Assembly: GCA_022577435.1 (NCBI GenBank)
Contig: JAKOON010000009.1
Coordinates: forward strand, 2,815,754-2,879,753
Source of the DNA: Embiotoca jacksoni
Taxonomy: Eukaryota > Chordata > Actinopteri > Embiotocidae
Direction of reading: 5' to 3'
Length of the DNA: 64,000 nucleotides
Part shown: in pieces, positions 10,384-23,100 of the stretch
Layout of the letters: every line of letters starts with the position of its first letter
How positions within the stretch are numbered: the first letter of the stretch is position 1
Made by a program: the position numbers and the translations under genes
The notes under the pieces: model-generated
Told to the model about the DNA's origin: nothing
Database searches by the model: none
Seen by the model: the letters and a program-made list of their open reading frames with translations, nothing else

Positions 10384-13300
10384 GTCTGCCTTGTACACAT
10401 GGGCTTACAGTCTCTCTAACACACCAGTTCAGCGCTGATGCTGGCCTGTTTTTTTTTGTTTTTTTCCTCATTTCCAGCTGTAGGACAGCGTGCTCAATTA
10501 CTGCTCTGATACACAGTCAAAATTTACAAACACTTTTAATTTATTTATTCTCGTTAATTAACCACAAGGTTGATTTCTTTTCTTTCTTTTTTTTTTTTGC
10601 GTTGAGATGATCCTACAACCCCTCTAAGGGCTCATTACTGTCTAAATCTCAGCATTAAAGGAATTTAAATTTGATATAAATCTTGTATTTTTGGAAAACT
10701 ATTTTGGAGAACTTTACCATTCGGCAAAAACTTTACAATGCCAGTACCTTGATTACTGTTTGGCTTTTCACCTTATAAATATATCAGGAAAACACCAAAT
10801 GTACATTAACATTTCTTCTCAAGCTATTTTTTTTTTACATAGTATATTCATGTGCATCAAAATGTATAACATTTAATTAAAAATATTAAAAAGCTCACTT
10901 TTAATAATCACATTTTTTTTAAAGACAAAACGTAAGCTTTGAATAGGAGTCATTAAAAGGTTTGCCCCAGTCTATACGAGTAATACAGAAATATATGATC
11001 TAATTATTTGTCAGTTATTCTTGGTTGTTCCATTATTTTTTTGTGGTTTATCAGTGACTTTTATGTGAGGCAACAAGTTGTATTCGGACTGCAGTTGAAC
11101 TGCCAAACTACTGTTACCGGGAAGCTGTTTTGAATCTAAGAAGTTAGTTTTTTTGTTGTATATCATACAAAGTTTCCAAAAATCACACACAATAAATGTG
11201 AGAATTCATTATTGAATTTGCAAAAAAATAAATTTTGACAAAAGAAAGGCCTCACTTATATCATTTTTAAAGGAGCTTTCCGCTGCATTTCATGGTCCTC
11301 ATCACAGAATTTGCTCAGTTGTCATCGCGTAACCAAATATTAGAAACATATATACACAAATATATCTAAATGATCACTTACGTCACCTAAGGACAACTGA
11401 GCAACTTTAACCACTAAAAAAAAAAGATCGCGAAATGTAGTTCAAATCTCCAGAGAAGCCAGTAAGTGGACCTTGAGTTGAGGAGATTTAATACTGCATC
11501 CCTATAACATAATTAACGAAAAATGGACGCAGGATTTAGTTATCATTGTACATTGTTAACCCTGTAGCTCCAGACATTTACCGAGGCTATAAATAAACGT
11601 GTTAACTTTTTAAGCCGTTATCAAACGACCTTACGCGGTGGTTAAGACTATAACCGCCACATAAATCAATCTTTTTCTCACAGTAAATGGGAGTTTTCCC
11701 ATCTGTCGACAGGCGGGACATTCCCGCGCTGGTACCCAACGAACCCAACTGATCTGTCGCGGCGCATGCGCACCAGAAATTAAACAACGGGTTTGGCCCA
11801 ATGCCAATTTGAATTGGAAAAAAAAGATCATTCAATCATGCGGCTGTTTTAGACTTTCCAAATGTTACCGGGCCAAATGAATCAAACTCTGATAGTGACG
11901 AGAGTCTTTTCACAAGGGTCGTGATGCATTTTATTTCATTTATTTACAATTTATGCACCGTTTTACAGCTGCAACAGTAGCAACGGCATAAGGCTATGGC
12001 TTCACCAGTGACGTAGGCAGGTGACGTCAGGGTCGCTGTAGTTATTCTCGCTGGTAGAAGAGGCAGACAAAAAGTTCTGCTCTGCAATTTTCATGACGCT
12101 GGCATCTGTAACACTTTTTTTTTTTTTTAATACAATGTGAATTAAATGTGGAAACATATTGCAGCCTCCAGATTTTAAAAAAATCTTTTTCTGTTTTAAC
12201 CTTTTTCTGTACACCTTTTCTCCTTTAAGAATTCGATGACAGTACATGGAAAGACAAACCCATTTGAATGGGTGGTTGGAGGTGACAACTTACTGCAGCT
12301 GTCTTCACAGTATAGGTGGCCAATCGGGCCAACCGGCAGCTTGAATTGTTTCTTCCCACAGGCCTTTTTCACGGCACAGACATTTTGACTTGTGGTTGCA
12401 GGGTAAGCTCAGGTGTATTAATGACAGCTGCACTCCACTTCGGGAATTCCTGCGTTCGTGCACGTTAGTTCACCGTTATGGCTTACCAGACACTCAGCTG
12501 TCACATTGTGCTTTCCCTCGTGGCAAGTCAAAATTTCTGCCGTGGAAAAGGTCTGTTGCTGAAGGCCTTGAGGTCCTTAAGGAGGCCGATCTGGCATTTG
12601 CCAGATTTGCCAGTCTGAGATTTTTTTTTGCAGCTCCCTCTGGAGTCACAAGAGGATTTATACAACTGCCACACAGACCTGAAATCATTTCGATGTGTTA
12701 AATCGGCTCAATTTCCCCTTTTGAAGATTATTTTCAAACATATGATAACAGTTGTAATTATCTGCATTTTCTCAAAGTTCGGTGTTTTTTTTTCCGTCAC
12801 AGGTGTACATATCTGATGGCATGCAGTATTTCACAGCATAATTTGAGGGGAACTTTGGTACAACTTTCTCAGGTTTGTGTTGGGGTGAGCGAGGGCTGCA
12901 TCTTAAATGCATTCAAATTCAGAGGGTGTTGTGTTTTGGTTGACGGTGAAATAAACAGAGAGGGCAAAAAAAAAAAAAAAAAAATATTATTTTAGAAAGC
13001 ACACTATTCAACAATATATATATATTTCCTGAAGCTAACCTGGATTGGATTTTGACAAGTCTGCTCAGGTGCGCAGTCTAATTCACAATCAGGACACCTG
13101 TAAACTGGAACCTGATTCATTAGTTCTGCAGTTGGCGCCGATTGCGTCAGAAAGGTGTTAAAGACAAACTGTCGTAATTTCTGAGCCCATATTTAAACGA
13201 CCGCACGAACACATTACTCTGAATAACATCAGGGTTCAATGTCAAATGATTTTAGCTCATTAAAAAGTCATGTTTTGACCATGTGACTCGCATAGTAAAT

Positions 13301-13657
13301 TATCTTTGTAAACCACACAGCTCGTGTTGTATTATTTGAAAACTCTTGTGAAAAACAGCTCGGCTATTCAGTCCTAAACATTATCTAGGGAAACGTGTTT
13401 TCTTCTTGACAGTAAATCCAACAAAATTCTGAAAAGAAAATGCTTTTTTTATTTATTTAACACCATATGTACATGTGTGTGCCACTGCACGTGTACAAGC
13501 ATAAGCAAGTGTACATTACCCAGATGCCCTCTCACTCGGTGCAAGTGCAAAAGTACACAGCCAGAAGGCTGTTCTCTTTCTATGTGCAGATGAGTGGTCC
13601 AGAGAACAAGAAAGCACCACAGGGACAAAGAGCTTGTATCTCAACTGTGTGTCACTT

Positions 13658-13663
13658 TTTATT
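13658..13663 (-). terminator. psmb2: psmb2 polyadenylation signal AATAAA
   Basis: TTTATT on the + strand, about 100 bp past the psmb2 stop codon; another lies near 13448-13453. Either would give a short 3' UTR. The choice between them is not decidable from sequence. Confidence 0.5.
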
Positions 13664-13765
13664 GGAACAGAAAGAGCAAGGAGGTCAATGGTACAAAAAA
13701 AAAAAAAAAAGAAGACGAGGGAAACGAATCGAGGGCGTGAGGGTTGGTAGTTACGCAGTGAGCGG

Positions 13766-16653
13766 TCACTTGGCGCCGAGGGTGAGCTTCTCCAGGTCAT
13801 GGATGCCCTCCTTGTCAATCAAACGGACGGTGAAGGAGGGGAGATTCAGGATGAAGCGTTTGTTCAGCTGGAAGAGGGAGAAAGTGGGAAGACATTTTAA
13901 CATTAAGGCACAAATAAACAGAAAGTAGAGCAGAAACAGGAAAATGAAGCAGCGTGGGAAAAAAAATAACATCTGCTGAGCTGAGCGCAATCTCCAGACA
14001 GCTCTTTAAAAAAACAAAAATTAAAGAATCACACAAATCTGCTGTTTATATGTTGTGAGTTTGTGTAAAGATTAAAAGTTTAGCCATGATGCACATTCCA
14101 TTGAAAACCAATAAATAAAACAATGCTTCTCTCCTCCTGTGGTGCCTATATGAAAACTCGTGTAAATCTGGTACCTTAGACTATCCTGAAAAAATGTCAA
14201 GGGAGTGGAGTTACTATTTGAATGGCTGAACAACCTAATAAAGATCTACATGAAGTGCTTATTATTTATATTTTTATTTGCACTAATACAAAAGGAAGAA
14301 TAGAACTACTTCAACTTCTTTAATGTCAATCCACCATATGACATACAGATGGATCGGAAAAACTGTTTCTCACAAAATAAATAGACTAAACAAGAAGAGC
14401 ACAAATATGCCACAACAAAAAACAACAACAATAAAACAGACAACGTAATGCAAATATGGGTCCAATAGTGCAAAAGTTGAACTGACCTCCTCGATGCACT
14501 TCTTCAGCAGATCCACAGCCTCGTCTCGAGTCAGATCTACAACAACAAAACACGTGAATGTCAGTGAGCTGGAATAAGAAGGCACGAATTAGATTTAAAT
14601 AGACTTTGAAAAACATCTTTACTTTACAGAGAAAAAGAGTAGATGCTGCAGTGTGGTTTCAAATAAAAAAAAAAAAGGATTGAAAGGTGCTTCATACAAG
14701 GTCACAGTTTACATTACAAACCTTGGACTAGACATAAAAACTGCTGTGTTGCTTCTTCTGTAATTATTATTGCGCCACAAGGTAAAATAATTTAATTTAC
14801 AGTGCCTTGAGTCTGTGCCATGACCTAAGAATGAATCAGCTGCATAACCTCGGTGGTTGCATGCTCTACATACTTACATCATCCTCTTTATCTCTCTCCA
14901 GTCAGTCTCACAGGAACAAAGCGAAAAACAAAACAAAACACACACACACAAAAAAAAAACATGTAGAGACATTGCTCCGCACTGACCTGGTCTGTAGTGA
15001 CGGTCAAGAATGGAAAGAGTGAGGAAGGCTCCGTAGCCGTGGGCAGCGAAGGGGGCCTTGGCGAGCGAAGACAGGTAGTCCATGTAGTAGAGACCCGGGC
15101 CGTCTGTGTCATCGTAGCCCGCCAGCAACAGGTTCACATGGTAAGGAGTCTGGAGACGGAGGGAAGGAGGGAGGGAGGGAGGGAAGGAGGGAGGGAAGGA
15201 TTAATATTCAGATTTATAACAACTGAAAACAGGCCTCTGCATCATGTTTCGTTCTGAGCTACAGATTCATAAAATGATCATTCTTAATTTGGTAAAGTAC
15301 AGTTTTTTGTTTTTATAATTGATTGTTACTAAAATAGTTGCCATGGTAACTTTTCAGAATTATTATTAATTTTTTTTTAGTGGGATCAACAGTAAACAAA
15401 TAAACTAAATAACCACCACCAAAAAAAAAAAATCCACAACACCCAGATATCCCAAATTACAGCCATTAGTGTGGGTCAAATTCAAAAGATAGTGGATCCT
15501 ACATTTCCCATGATGCACCACGTCTACTAAAAGCCTTTAACAGGTGTTCTCAGGCCGTGTTCCCACTGACAGAAGTCCTGAAAGGAGCCAGACTCATCGA
15601 GAAGGATCAAATATTTGCCATCTAATATATGTATACATGTATGAGTATCACAAATTGTTTTGTTTTTTTCTTTTACACAGACTGGACTTGCTGGATTTCT
15701 TCGTCGCCGGGAGCTCATTTCAAATGTTTTCTGTGTAAATCCGCAACTCAAGCCGAGCAGATATATTTCTTCGGACTCTGGAAATCTCCACCAGAAGCAC
15801 TTAAGACGTTGCACGGCTGTTTTAAACAGGCCGGCTGGTATTTAATGAAAAATAAAAACGAAGTGCCCCCTTCAGAATCTGAAGAAATCTACTCTAAACG
15901 TCACATGAATGAGGGAAAAGACCTTCTGAAAAATGTAAACACGCCGCGTGCGGTTCACCGTCTGTCTTTAAATAGCGAATACTTTGCTTCAAATTAAAAG
16001 GCGCCAACGTTCCCACCGCCACGTCAATATTTTCGCCAGACCGCATCATCGGGCAGTTTGCGACATCCCGACTTCTCCCCCCGCTCGAAAAGTACAACTT
16101 CTTCCACAGAAATCGCTCCTCATTATCGACTCCCGATTTTTCGACTCGGCGCGGACGTGGAGTGACGCACGCGGCGGCGGCGGCATTAACACGACGCGAG
16201 CAGTCGTGTGAGAGACGAGCTGGAGAGCGACGGAGGCGGAGGAAAGGTGAAAGGGCGTCACAGGACAGAGGTGAGTGTGTGTGTTTGTAAGGCGGGGTGG
16301 GAGGGGGGGGGGGAGACTCAGGGTGTCACTGGCAGTGTGACATCTGCTGGGTGTCAGCACCCCCGACGCTCCCTCCCTCCCTCCCTCCCTCCCTCCCTCC
16401 CTCCTTCCCTCTTCATCCCTTCTTTCGCTCGCTCCTTCCTCCCTCCCCTCTCCGCCGCCTTCACCCTGTGCCCTGGAGTAGCGCCAGGGCTCATTAAAAA
16501 CTTCTAAAGTCGTTTCTCTTGCTCTCCCCCCTCCCTCCCTCCCCCCTCTTCCCCTCTTTTCAAATTACATCTTTTACGCTTCCAGCCTCTTCTCCCTTCT
16601 CTTCCTCCAAAACACCAACTTTCTATCCTCGTTGTTGCGAGCTCCCGTTTCTC

Positions 16654-16700
<47 letters not shown>

Positions 16701-17056
16701 AAAGCCAGACAATTTTTTTTTTTGGGGGGGGGGGGATTTCAAAACAAGTTACGGCCTAAATTCCTGACTGAGGTGGAAGCCTTTTGATTAAAATGCAAAA
16801 TGCAACAAGAAAAATATAATATAGCGTTTCTCTTGTCGTGCAAGGAGGTAAATATGATTGAAATTACGCCAGGCGGGGTTGTGATCTGCACACCTGCCCT
16901 CTTATTTCAATTCATCTCTCAGCCGACCTGCTTATTTCTGTGACTTGTGTGTTCGCGCTGTGTTTGCCACGAGGGCAATGACGATCGCTGCGCTCCCCGG
17001 GGAGCAGGCTTTAGTGCGGGTGTGTGTGTGTGTGTGTGTGTTAACGATGGTTTTTG

Positions 17057-17110
<54 letters not shown>

Positions 17111-20100
17111 AGAAAGAGAAACAGTGTTTGTGAGAGTGAACAATGGGTGTGAATCTCAGGATGAATATCTTAATGTGATGTGTGTGTGTTTACACGTGTG
17201 TGTGTGTGCTTTAACTCCTCTGTGAGCCTGCGATCACCCCAGTGGCGTCACCCCCCCCCCCCCCCCCCCCACCAGACAGCTGTCTCACTGGTTACAATGT
17301 AACAATAATACGGACTTGGCATCAAAATAACCTTCCCTCCCCTCCCCATGTCACCTCTGAGGGAACCAGGCACCTTGTTAACCCTGCCACCTGAACTCAC
17401 CCGCGCTCACGTGCAAACAGTACACATCGCGTTTTAACCTCCCCCCCCCCCCCCCTCCCGCGACTCTCGCTCGCAGCCAAACAGGGCCACCGGGCGCGCC
17501 GCGAAACAAAAGCCGCACGTGGAAACCGACGCGCGAAACTAAAATAAACCCGGCTCCACCCGGTTTTAAGGAACAGTTGGATGTTTGGTAGAAACCCGGA
17601 GTTAGCAGCTGCTCAGCTCGGCACTCCGGATCGGAAGCGAAGGGGGAATAACACTTAAGAAAAGAAACGGTGGCCAAGATTTAGTCCCGACACGTAAACC
17701 CCACGACCCTTAAAAACGACAATATGTAGCTTTTACAATTTGGTCTGCGCAAACAAACAAGATGTCGCACGTTAACTGGGGGCACGACTATCTATTTTAA
17801 TTATGGATAACTCATTTTTGTTTTTGTTTTTTTCTGATTGGTCGTTACACGTACATTCAGCCCGAGTGACGTCTGACCGACAGTCCAAAACACAAAAGTT
17901 ATTCAATTTACGCTAATTTTAAAAAGGCGAGGAAAATCAGCAAATCGTCGTATTTAAAAAGCGGCCACCCGTGAAGCTCGACTGTTTTCTTTCGCCTCAC
18001 CGAACAATTGATTGTCGCAGCTGCGGTGTTAATGAGTGAGCTTTCAAAAGGTGTTGGTGAGGCAGGTCTTCTTGCAACTGCACACAGCCAAGGCTAGCCG
18101 TTTCCACCCGTTTCCAGCCCTTTGTGCTGAGCTAAGTTAACCAGCTTCCGGCGGTAGCTTCATGTTTACAGACGAGGGACGAGAGACGAGGGACGAGGGA
18201 CGAGGGACGAGACAGGGCCGTCGATCTTTCTCCTCCAACCGTCGGCGAGAAAGCAAAACTATTCGGAGCGCAAAAAAAACGTGACACCGAAAATCATCCC
18301 GAACTCCTTCAAACTTCCTCGTTCCAGCACCGCCTCCTTCCCGGCCTGCCATCTTACCACCCCGCCCACCTCCCCCCACCTCCCTATTTTCTGCACCCCC
18401 CCCCCTCCCCCGGCCATGTTCTCTTTATTGGCATTTCTCCTCAATCTGCTGTATTAATTGTTCATCTGTGCAGGAGCAAGGGAGCCGCGTGCAATATGGC
18501 GCCAGTAATTATTTGTGCCCGTTGTGTGCCCGTGCTCAAAAAAAAAATAGTTTTCAAACCCATACGGGGGGGGGGGGGCCAGCTGTAGATCAGCGCAGCG
18601 CCGAGGCTAACTGTTGCAGCGGCCTCACAAGAAAACTCTCCAAAAATAAAACAGCCCGAACTTTACAGACTTAAAAAAATAAATAAATAAATGTACCTCC
18701 TCAGTGGCAGATACACAAATCTGATGACTGCAAGGCTTTCAGGCTTCTACACAAATCTCTACACAAAAAAAAAAAATAAAGTCAAATATGATATTTATAA
18801 ACCCTCCGCCTTCCCCGAGTTTTGTTGCATGTTGCACGAAGCCTCCCGCGTCCTCACGACCCTTCACTACCGCCACGCCGCTCTACCTGTCGATTCAAAA
18901 GTCTTATTAGTTTAATGTGTTTACTCTCCGTACGCAAATACGTTACGAGACACGAAGCAGGAAGGTAAAACAAACAAGAGGCAGGAGTTTTGTACATCCC
19001 CTAAAAACTTTGCAGTTGTTCTGCTCTGTGGTGGTTTTTAATGTGTATCATTACCGATATGCACGCAGCGCACCGGAGGCCTCAGGTGATTATGCTTACC
19101 GCTAGCTTTTCTTTTTTTTTTTTTTTCTTCTTCTTCTTCTTCTTCTTTGTCTCCTCTCTAAAGCTTGAGTGAATGCAGTACTCCAGAGGTTAGCGGAGTT
19201 GTTTTTGTGGACGGCAGGCTGGTGAGCGCACAGTCTTACGTGAACCGGATTTTTTTTTTTTTTGCTTACTCGGCGCTGACACGCTCTGCTGACTTTAAGC
19301 TAACTACACCTCCCGGAGGTCTGCAGTCACTGGGGTATGACATCTATCAGACTCAAGGACTCATCTGTAATTTATCCTGCAGGAATACGGCCATCAGAAT
19401 TAACAATATACCACTGATTAATTTATCAGCCAGTGGATTTTTAACCTAGGGCTCTGGACATGGCGGTGGGATCACATTATATATATATATATATTTTTTT
19501 TTTTGGTGGGGTAAGAAGATGATTTAAGGATGGCAGGAAAAAAAAAAGAAAGAAAGTAGATCATTATCTCGTCTTTCTGTCTGGGCTAAACTTTAATCTG
19601 TGATGATTTAATCAGATTAATTAAAATAAATTCCAACATATGCAGCTCGTTCCCCAGACAAGAGCTGAGCGTAGTCTTAGACTAGGAGCGCTTTTCAACT
19701 GAGCTGCATGTAATTTTGTTTTAGTCTACGATGTGCCTGAATCCATGTCTGAGAAAGCGGTCTGCAGGGTCAAAGTTCACCTATAATGTACATCCTGCAT
19801 GCTGGCAAGAGCTTTTGGACGATAACGGCAGCGGCGGAAAAGCTATCATCCGTTTCCTATTCAACATACTACATTACGAAGTTGTTGAGTTATTGTTCTG
19901 CAAAAACGTCTGCTTAACTATAACGATTTATTATTTGAAATCGTGAAGAGAATGAACGAGGAAAGATCAATTTCCAGCAGTTCTGATGACGGTATTATTT
20001 GTTTCAATAATTTTTTTTAAAGCCAAATTTTCGTGTTAAATTTTTTTTTTAAATGAATCACTATGAATGTAATATGCTTGAGTTGCGGGTCGTTACATTG

Positions 20101-23100
20101 GACTCTGTGAAACTTTACAGATCGAACAACGAGCGGACTCATTGAGAGAGAAATTAATCAACAATGATCTGGAGCTCTAAAGTCCCGACTACATTTGTTT
20201 GACACAGTCTTAATGCATTCGTTTTAAATAAATAATTATTGTCCCAAATAATAAATGGCAAGTCAAATTTAAAAATGCTAAATATCGAATTGTTGGTCAC
20301 TTCTATTTGGTATTAACTCGTTGGCCAATTCAGCAGATGACCCCCCCCCCCCTCCCCCCGTTTCAAACTCAAATGGAAATGGACACATTACATATTCTAC
20401 ATACACGAAGAAAAAAAAAAATAACACCGTTAAAACCTGTTTATACAACATAATTTGCACATGTCCGTGTACTCTGGAGGTTGATGAATGTGAGAGGAGC
20501 ATAGCTGCAGGAAGGTGTGGGATGCAGAGGAGAAAGTGCTATTGCTTCAGTTTCTGAGCACTCTTGAGAACGCAGCATTAGAAAAATCCTGCACTCATAA
20601 AACCAAATTCATAACCTTGAGGCACAAAAATAACGATACACTCGCAGCTTATGGCGGGGCATGAATATAAATATGATCCCGCACAACGCGTACAACCTTG
20701 ACAGAACGAGACGATGGTGATCCTATAGGTTCCTCTGTGTGCATGCGTGTTGTATTTGTTGACTCCTACTCGTTCTCACACTCCAGTCTGTGCGGTGTTG
20801 TCTACTGGGCCTGGCTGTTTCCCCCTGGGACCTCCGCTCCTCCTCCTCCTCCTCCTCCTCCTCCTCCTGCTCTACCCCTATCCCCCGTTCGATGTGTCCC
20901 ACATTCCCTTCTCTGCCGCACTAATTGTTTTTTGTAATTATTTTCACCCTTCTGCTATTGTGACAGGCAACGGGTGCACTACTCTTAACAAATTAGCACA
21001 CGAGATACGACGCACGGGGAAGCGGAGATGTCTTGAGCGGAAGGCGTTGCACCTAAAAACACACGAGCACAAAAGCATGAACTACATGCTACGAGTTAAA
21101 ACGAATTAACCGATCAGTCAATCAGCGGAAAAATGAAAATTTTGCTTGAGTTTTAATTTAAAAAAAAAAAAAAGTAAGCAAAAACACCAAATGTAATCCA
21201 GTTCCAGCTATTTCGATTTTGAAATGTCTGTCAGACAAGTAAGTCGTCCGAGGACATCATCTATGGCTGTGGGAACTTCTGATGGACATTTTATGAGTGA
21301 GACAATTGATTTGATTAGTATAGAAGGACAAAAGGCGTTTCCTGATCACAACACTGATCGACAAAGTCTCCTATTCATCAAGATGTTTGGCTTCTTCTAT
21401 TCTAGGTTAAAGGTTTGTGTCTATATCACAGGTCCAAAGACAGAGGAAGTTGTATGCCGTAAAGATGGTAAAGCCCTTTAAGACCAATTTGTAAGCCTGA
21501 CTAATTGATCAGTTTACTGATTTTAGTGAACGCTATCGGCCGGTCACTGATATATATTGGTATCGGCATACATGTTATTTATAATTATAACATTCCCAGT
21601 GAAGTTCACTAGGAAGAAAACAGTTTATTGTTAAACTGTAAAATACCCTGCCTCCGTTACATATCTTCGGGATAAGTGTTTCATAACCGCATTTCAGATC
21701 GTATACCAATATTGTATTTTTCTTTTACTCCTTAACATTTGTATATTTGTGTTAATTCCAAAAATTCCAGTATCGGTTGAGATCTATTGTGTTAAACTAC
21801 CGGTCCCTATAAATATATTTAAAAAAAATCTTTACTTTTAACTGAAACATTTCACATTACAAAACAAGTTCACCTTAAGGAAACAAACGCACATATGAGC
21901 AGCAGATCAAGTTAATCTGCTGGCTAGCAAATCCCAGTTTAAATAAGTAATGAAGAAACATTCTGCCTCTTTTTTCATGGTTTGTTTGGTAAAATTTTGG
22001 TATTGAAATACTGAAGGTCGAACAAACAGTGCTCTAATAATACATTTAATAATACATCCAGGAGGACCTGTGCAGTCAGGGTGGGCGGTAGGGCTGCAGG
22101 CTCAGATGTTGTCATGAAATATCCAATGGTGAGACCTCAGTACCGTTCGCAACAAGCTGACAAATGTACCTGGCTCTGTCAAAATCTATCTGCCCGTTTA
22201 ACTTAGATGTCTCGAGCTGATAATGACAGAAACGCATGTATAATTACAAGAGGGACTTAATTCCCAGCTGAACTTCAGTGTAGCACAACTTCTCTAAAGC
22301 CATCACAACCTCGTCACGTCACCACGACAACCGTGGTCTCTATTAGACCGTCTTCATTTTCTATTTTAGCAACAAGAAAAAAAAAAGAAAAAAAGAACGT
22401 GAAGCAGAAACTAAAAGACATTTTTACATTGGACGAGTAAACCTACCACATATGGTTACTCTGACTTTAACTTACTGGAATTAGTTGGTGATTTTATCAT
22501 TTGTACCCTGAAGCTAAATGAGATTGCAAATGCTGGCGGAGGAATGTAATAAATTTAAAATAGAAATTAAAATATTTATAGGCATGTTCGCTCATTACTC
22601 CAGGATGAATATTCTTAATTCCGAGGGTGACCACTGGTACATGGGATTAATTAGCTACTGTTAACTGAGAAAATATACAAAGATACCGGTGTTGAAAGTC
22701 TTTACAGCTGATATGAAAAGATACACACAGGTAAAAGTACACTAGCTGGAGCAGGTCAGAGAATACATGGCAACACAAAATGCCTTTGCAAGTTGAATTT
22801 AAGTTTGTCGGGACACTGCAAGCCTGATTTCTGTGAATATCAATGTCTGGTTTTATATTAAAAGGATCAGTTGCCGACAATCATACATGACACGAGCACA
22901 AGACATTGTTAAGAATAACAGGAAAACAATGTGTTGCATTATTTTTCTGACCGACTTCAGAGTTGTTGTTTTTTTTTGACAAGTATTACTTACTGTAAAA
23001 ATGATGGTAAAATGTGTGATTTGTGAAGATTACTTTGTAAAAACAATTTGTAATGTATAACAAGAGAATTTACACCTAATTATTAATCAAAAACCTGTTG

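Larger units (their letters stand above)
8416..13657. other. Convergent intergenic interval tfap2e / psmb2
   Basis: No gene recognised. Contents: AT-rich filler, the 60-bp-period poly(A) unit (9393-9553), a pyrimidine-rich stretch (about 9755-10200), a CA array (10313-10381), and a locally CpG-richer patch near 11600-11800 with no recognised gene. Short open frames here (for example 12390-12701) show no family signature. Confidence 0.6.

Noticed and set aside
12390..12701. 103-codon open frame between tfap2e and psmb2
   Set aside because: No recognisable domain, splice context or repeats; likely chance.
13700..13716. Possible retroelement tail at the psmb2 3' UTR A-run
   Set aside because: Only a short A-run; no element body or duplication was seen.
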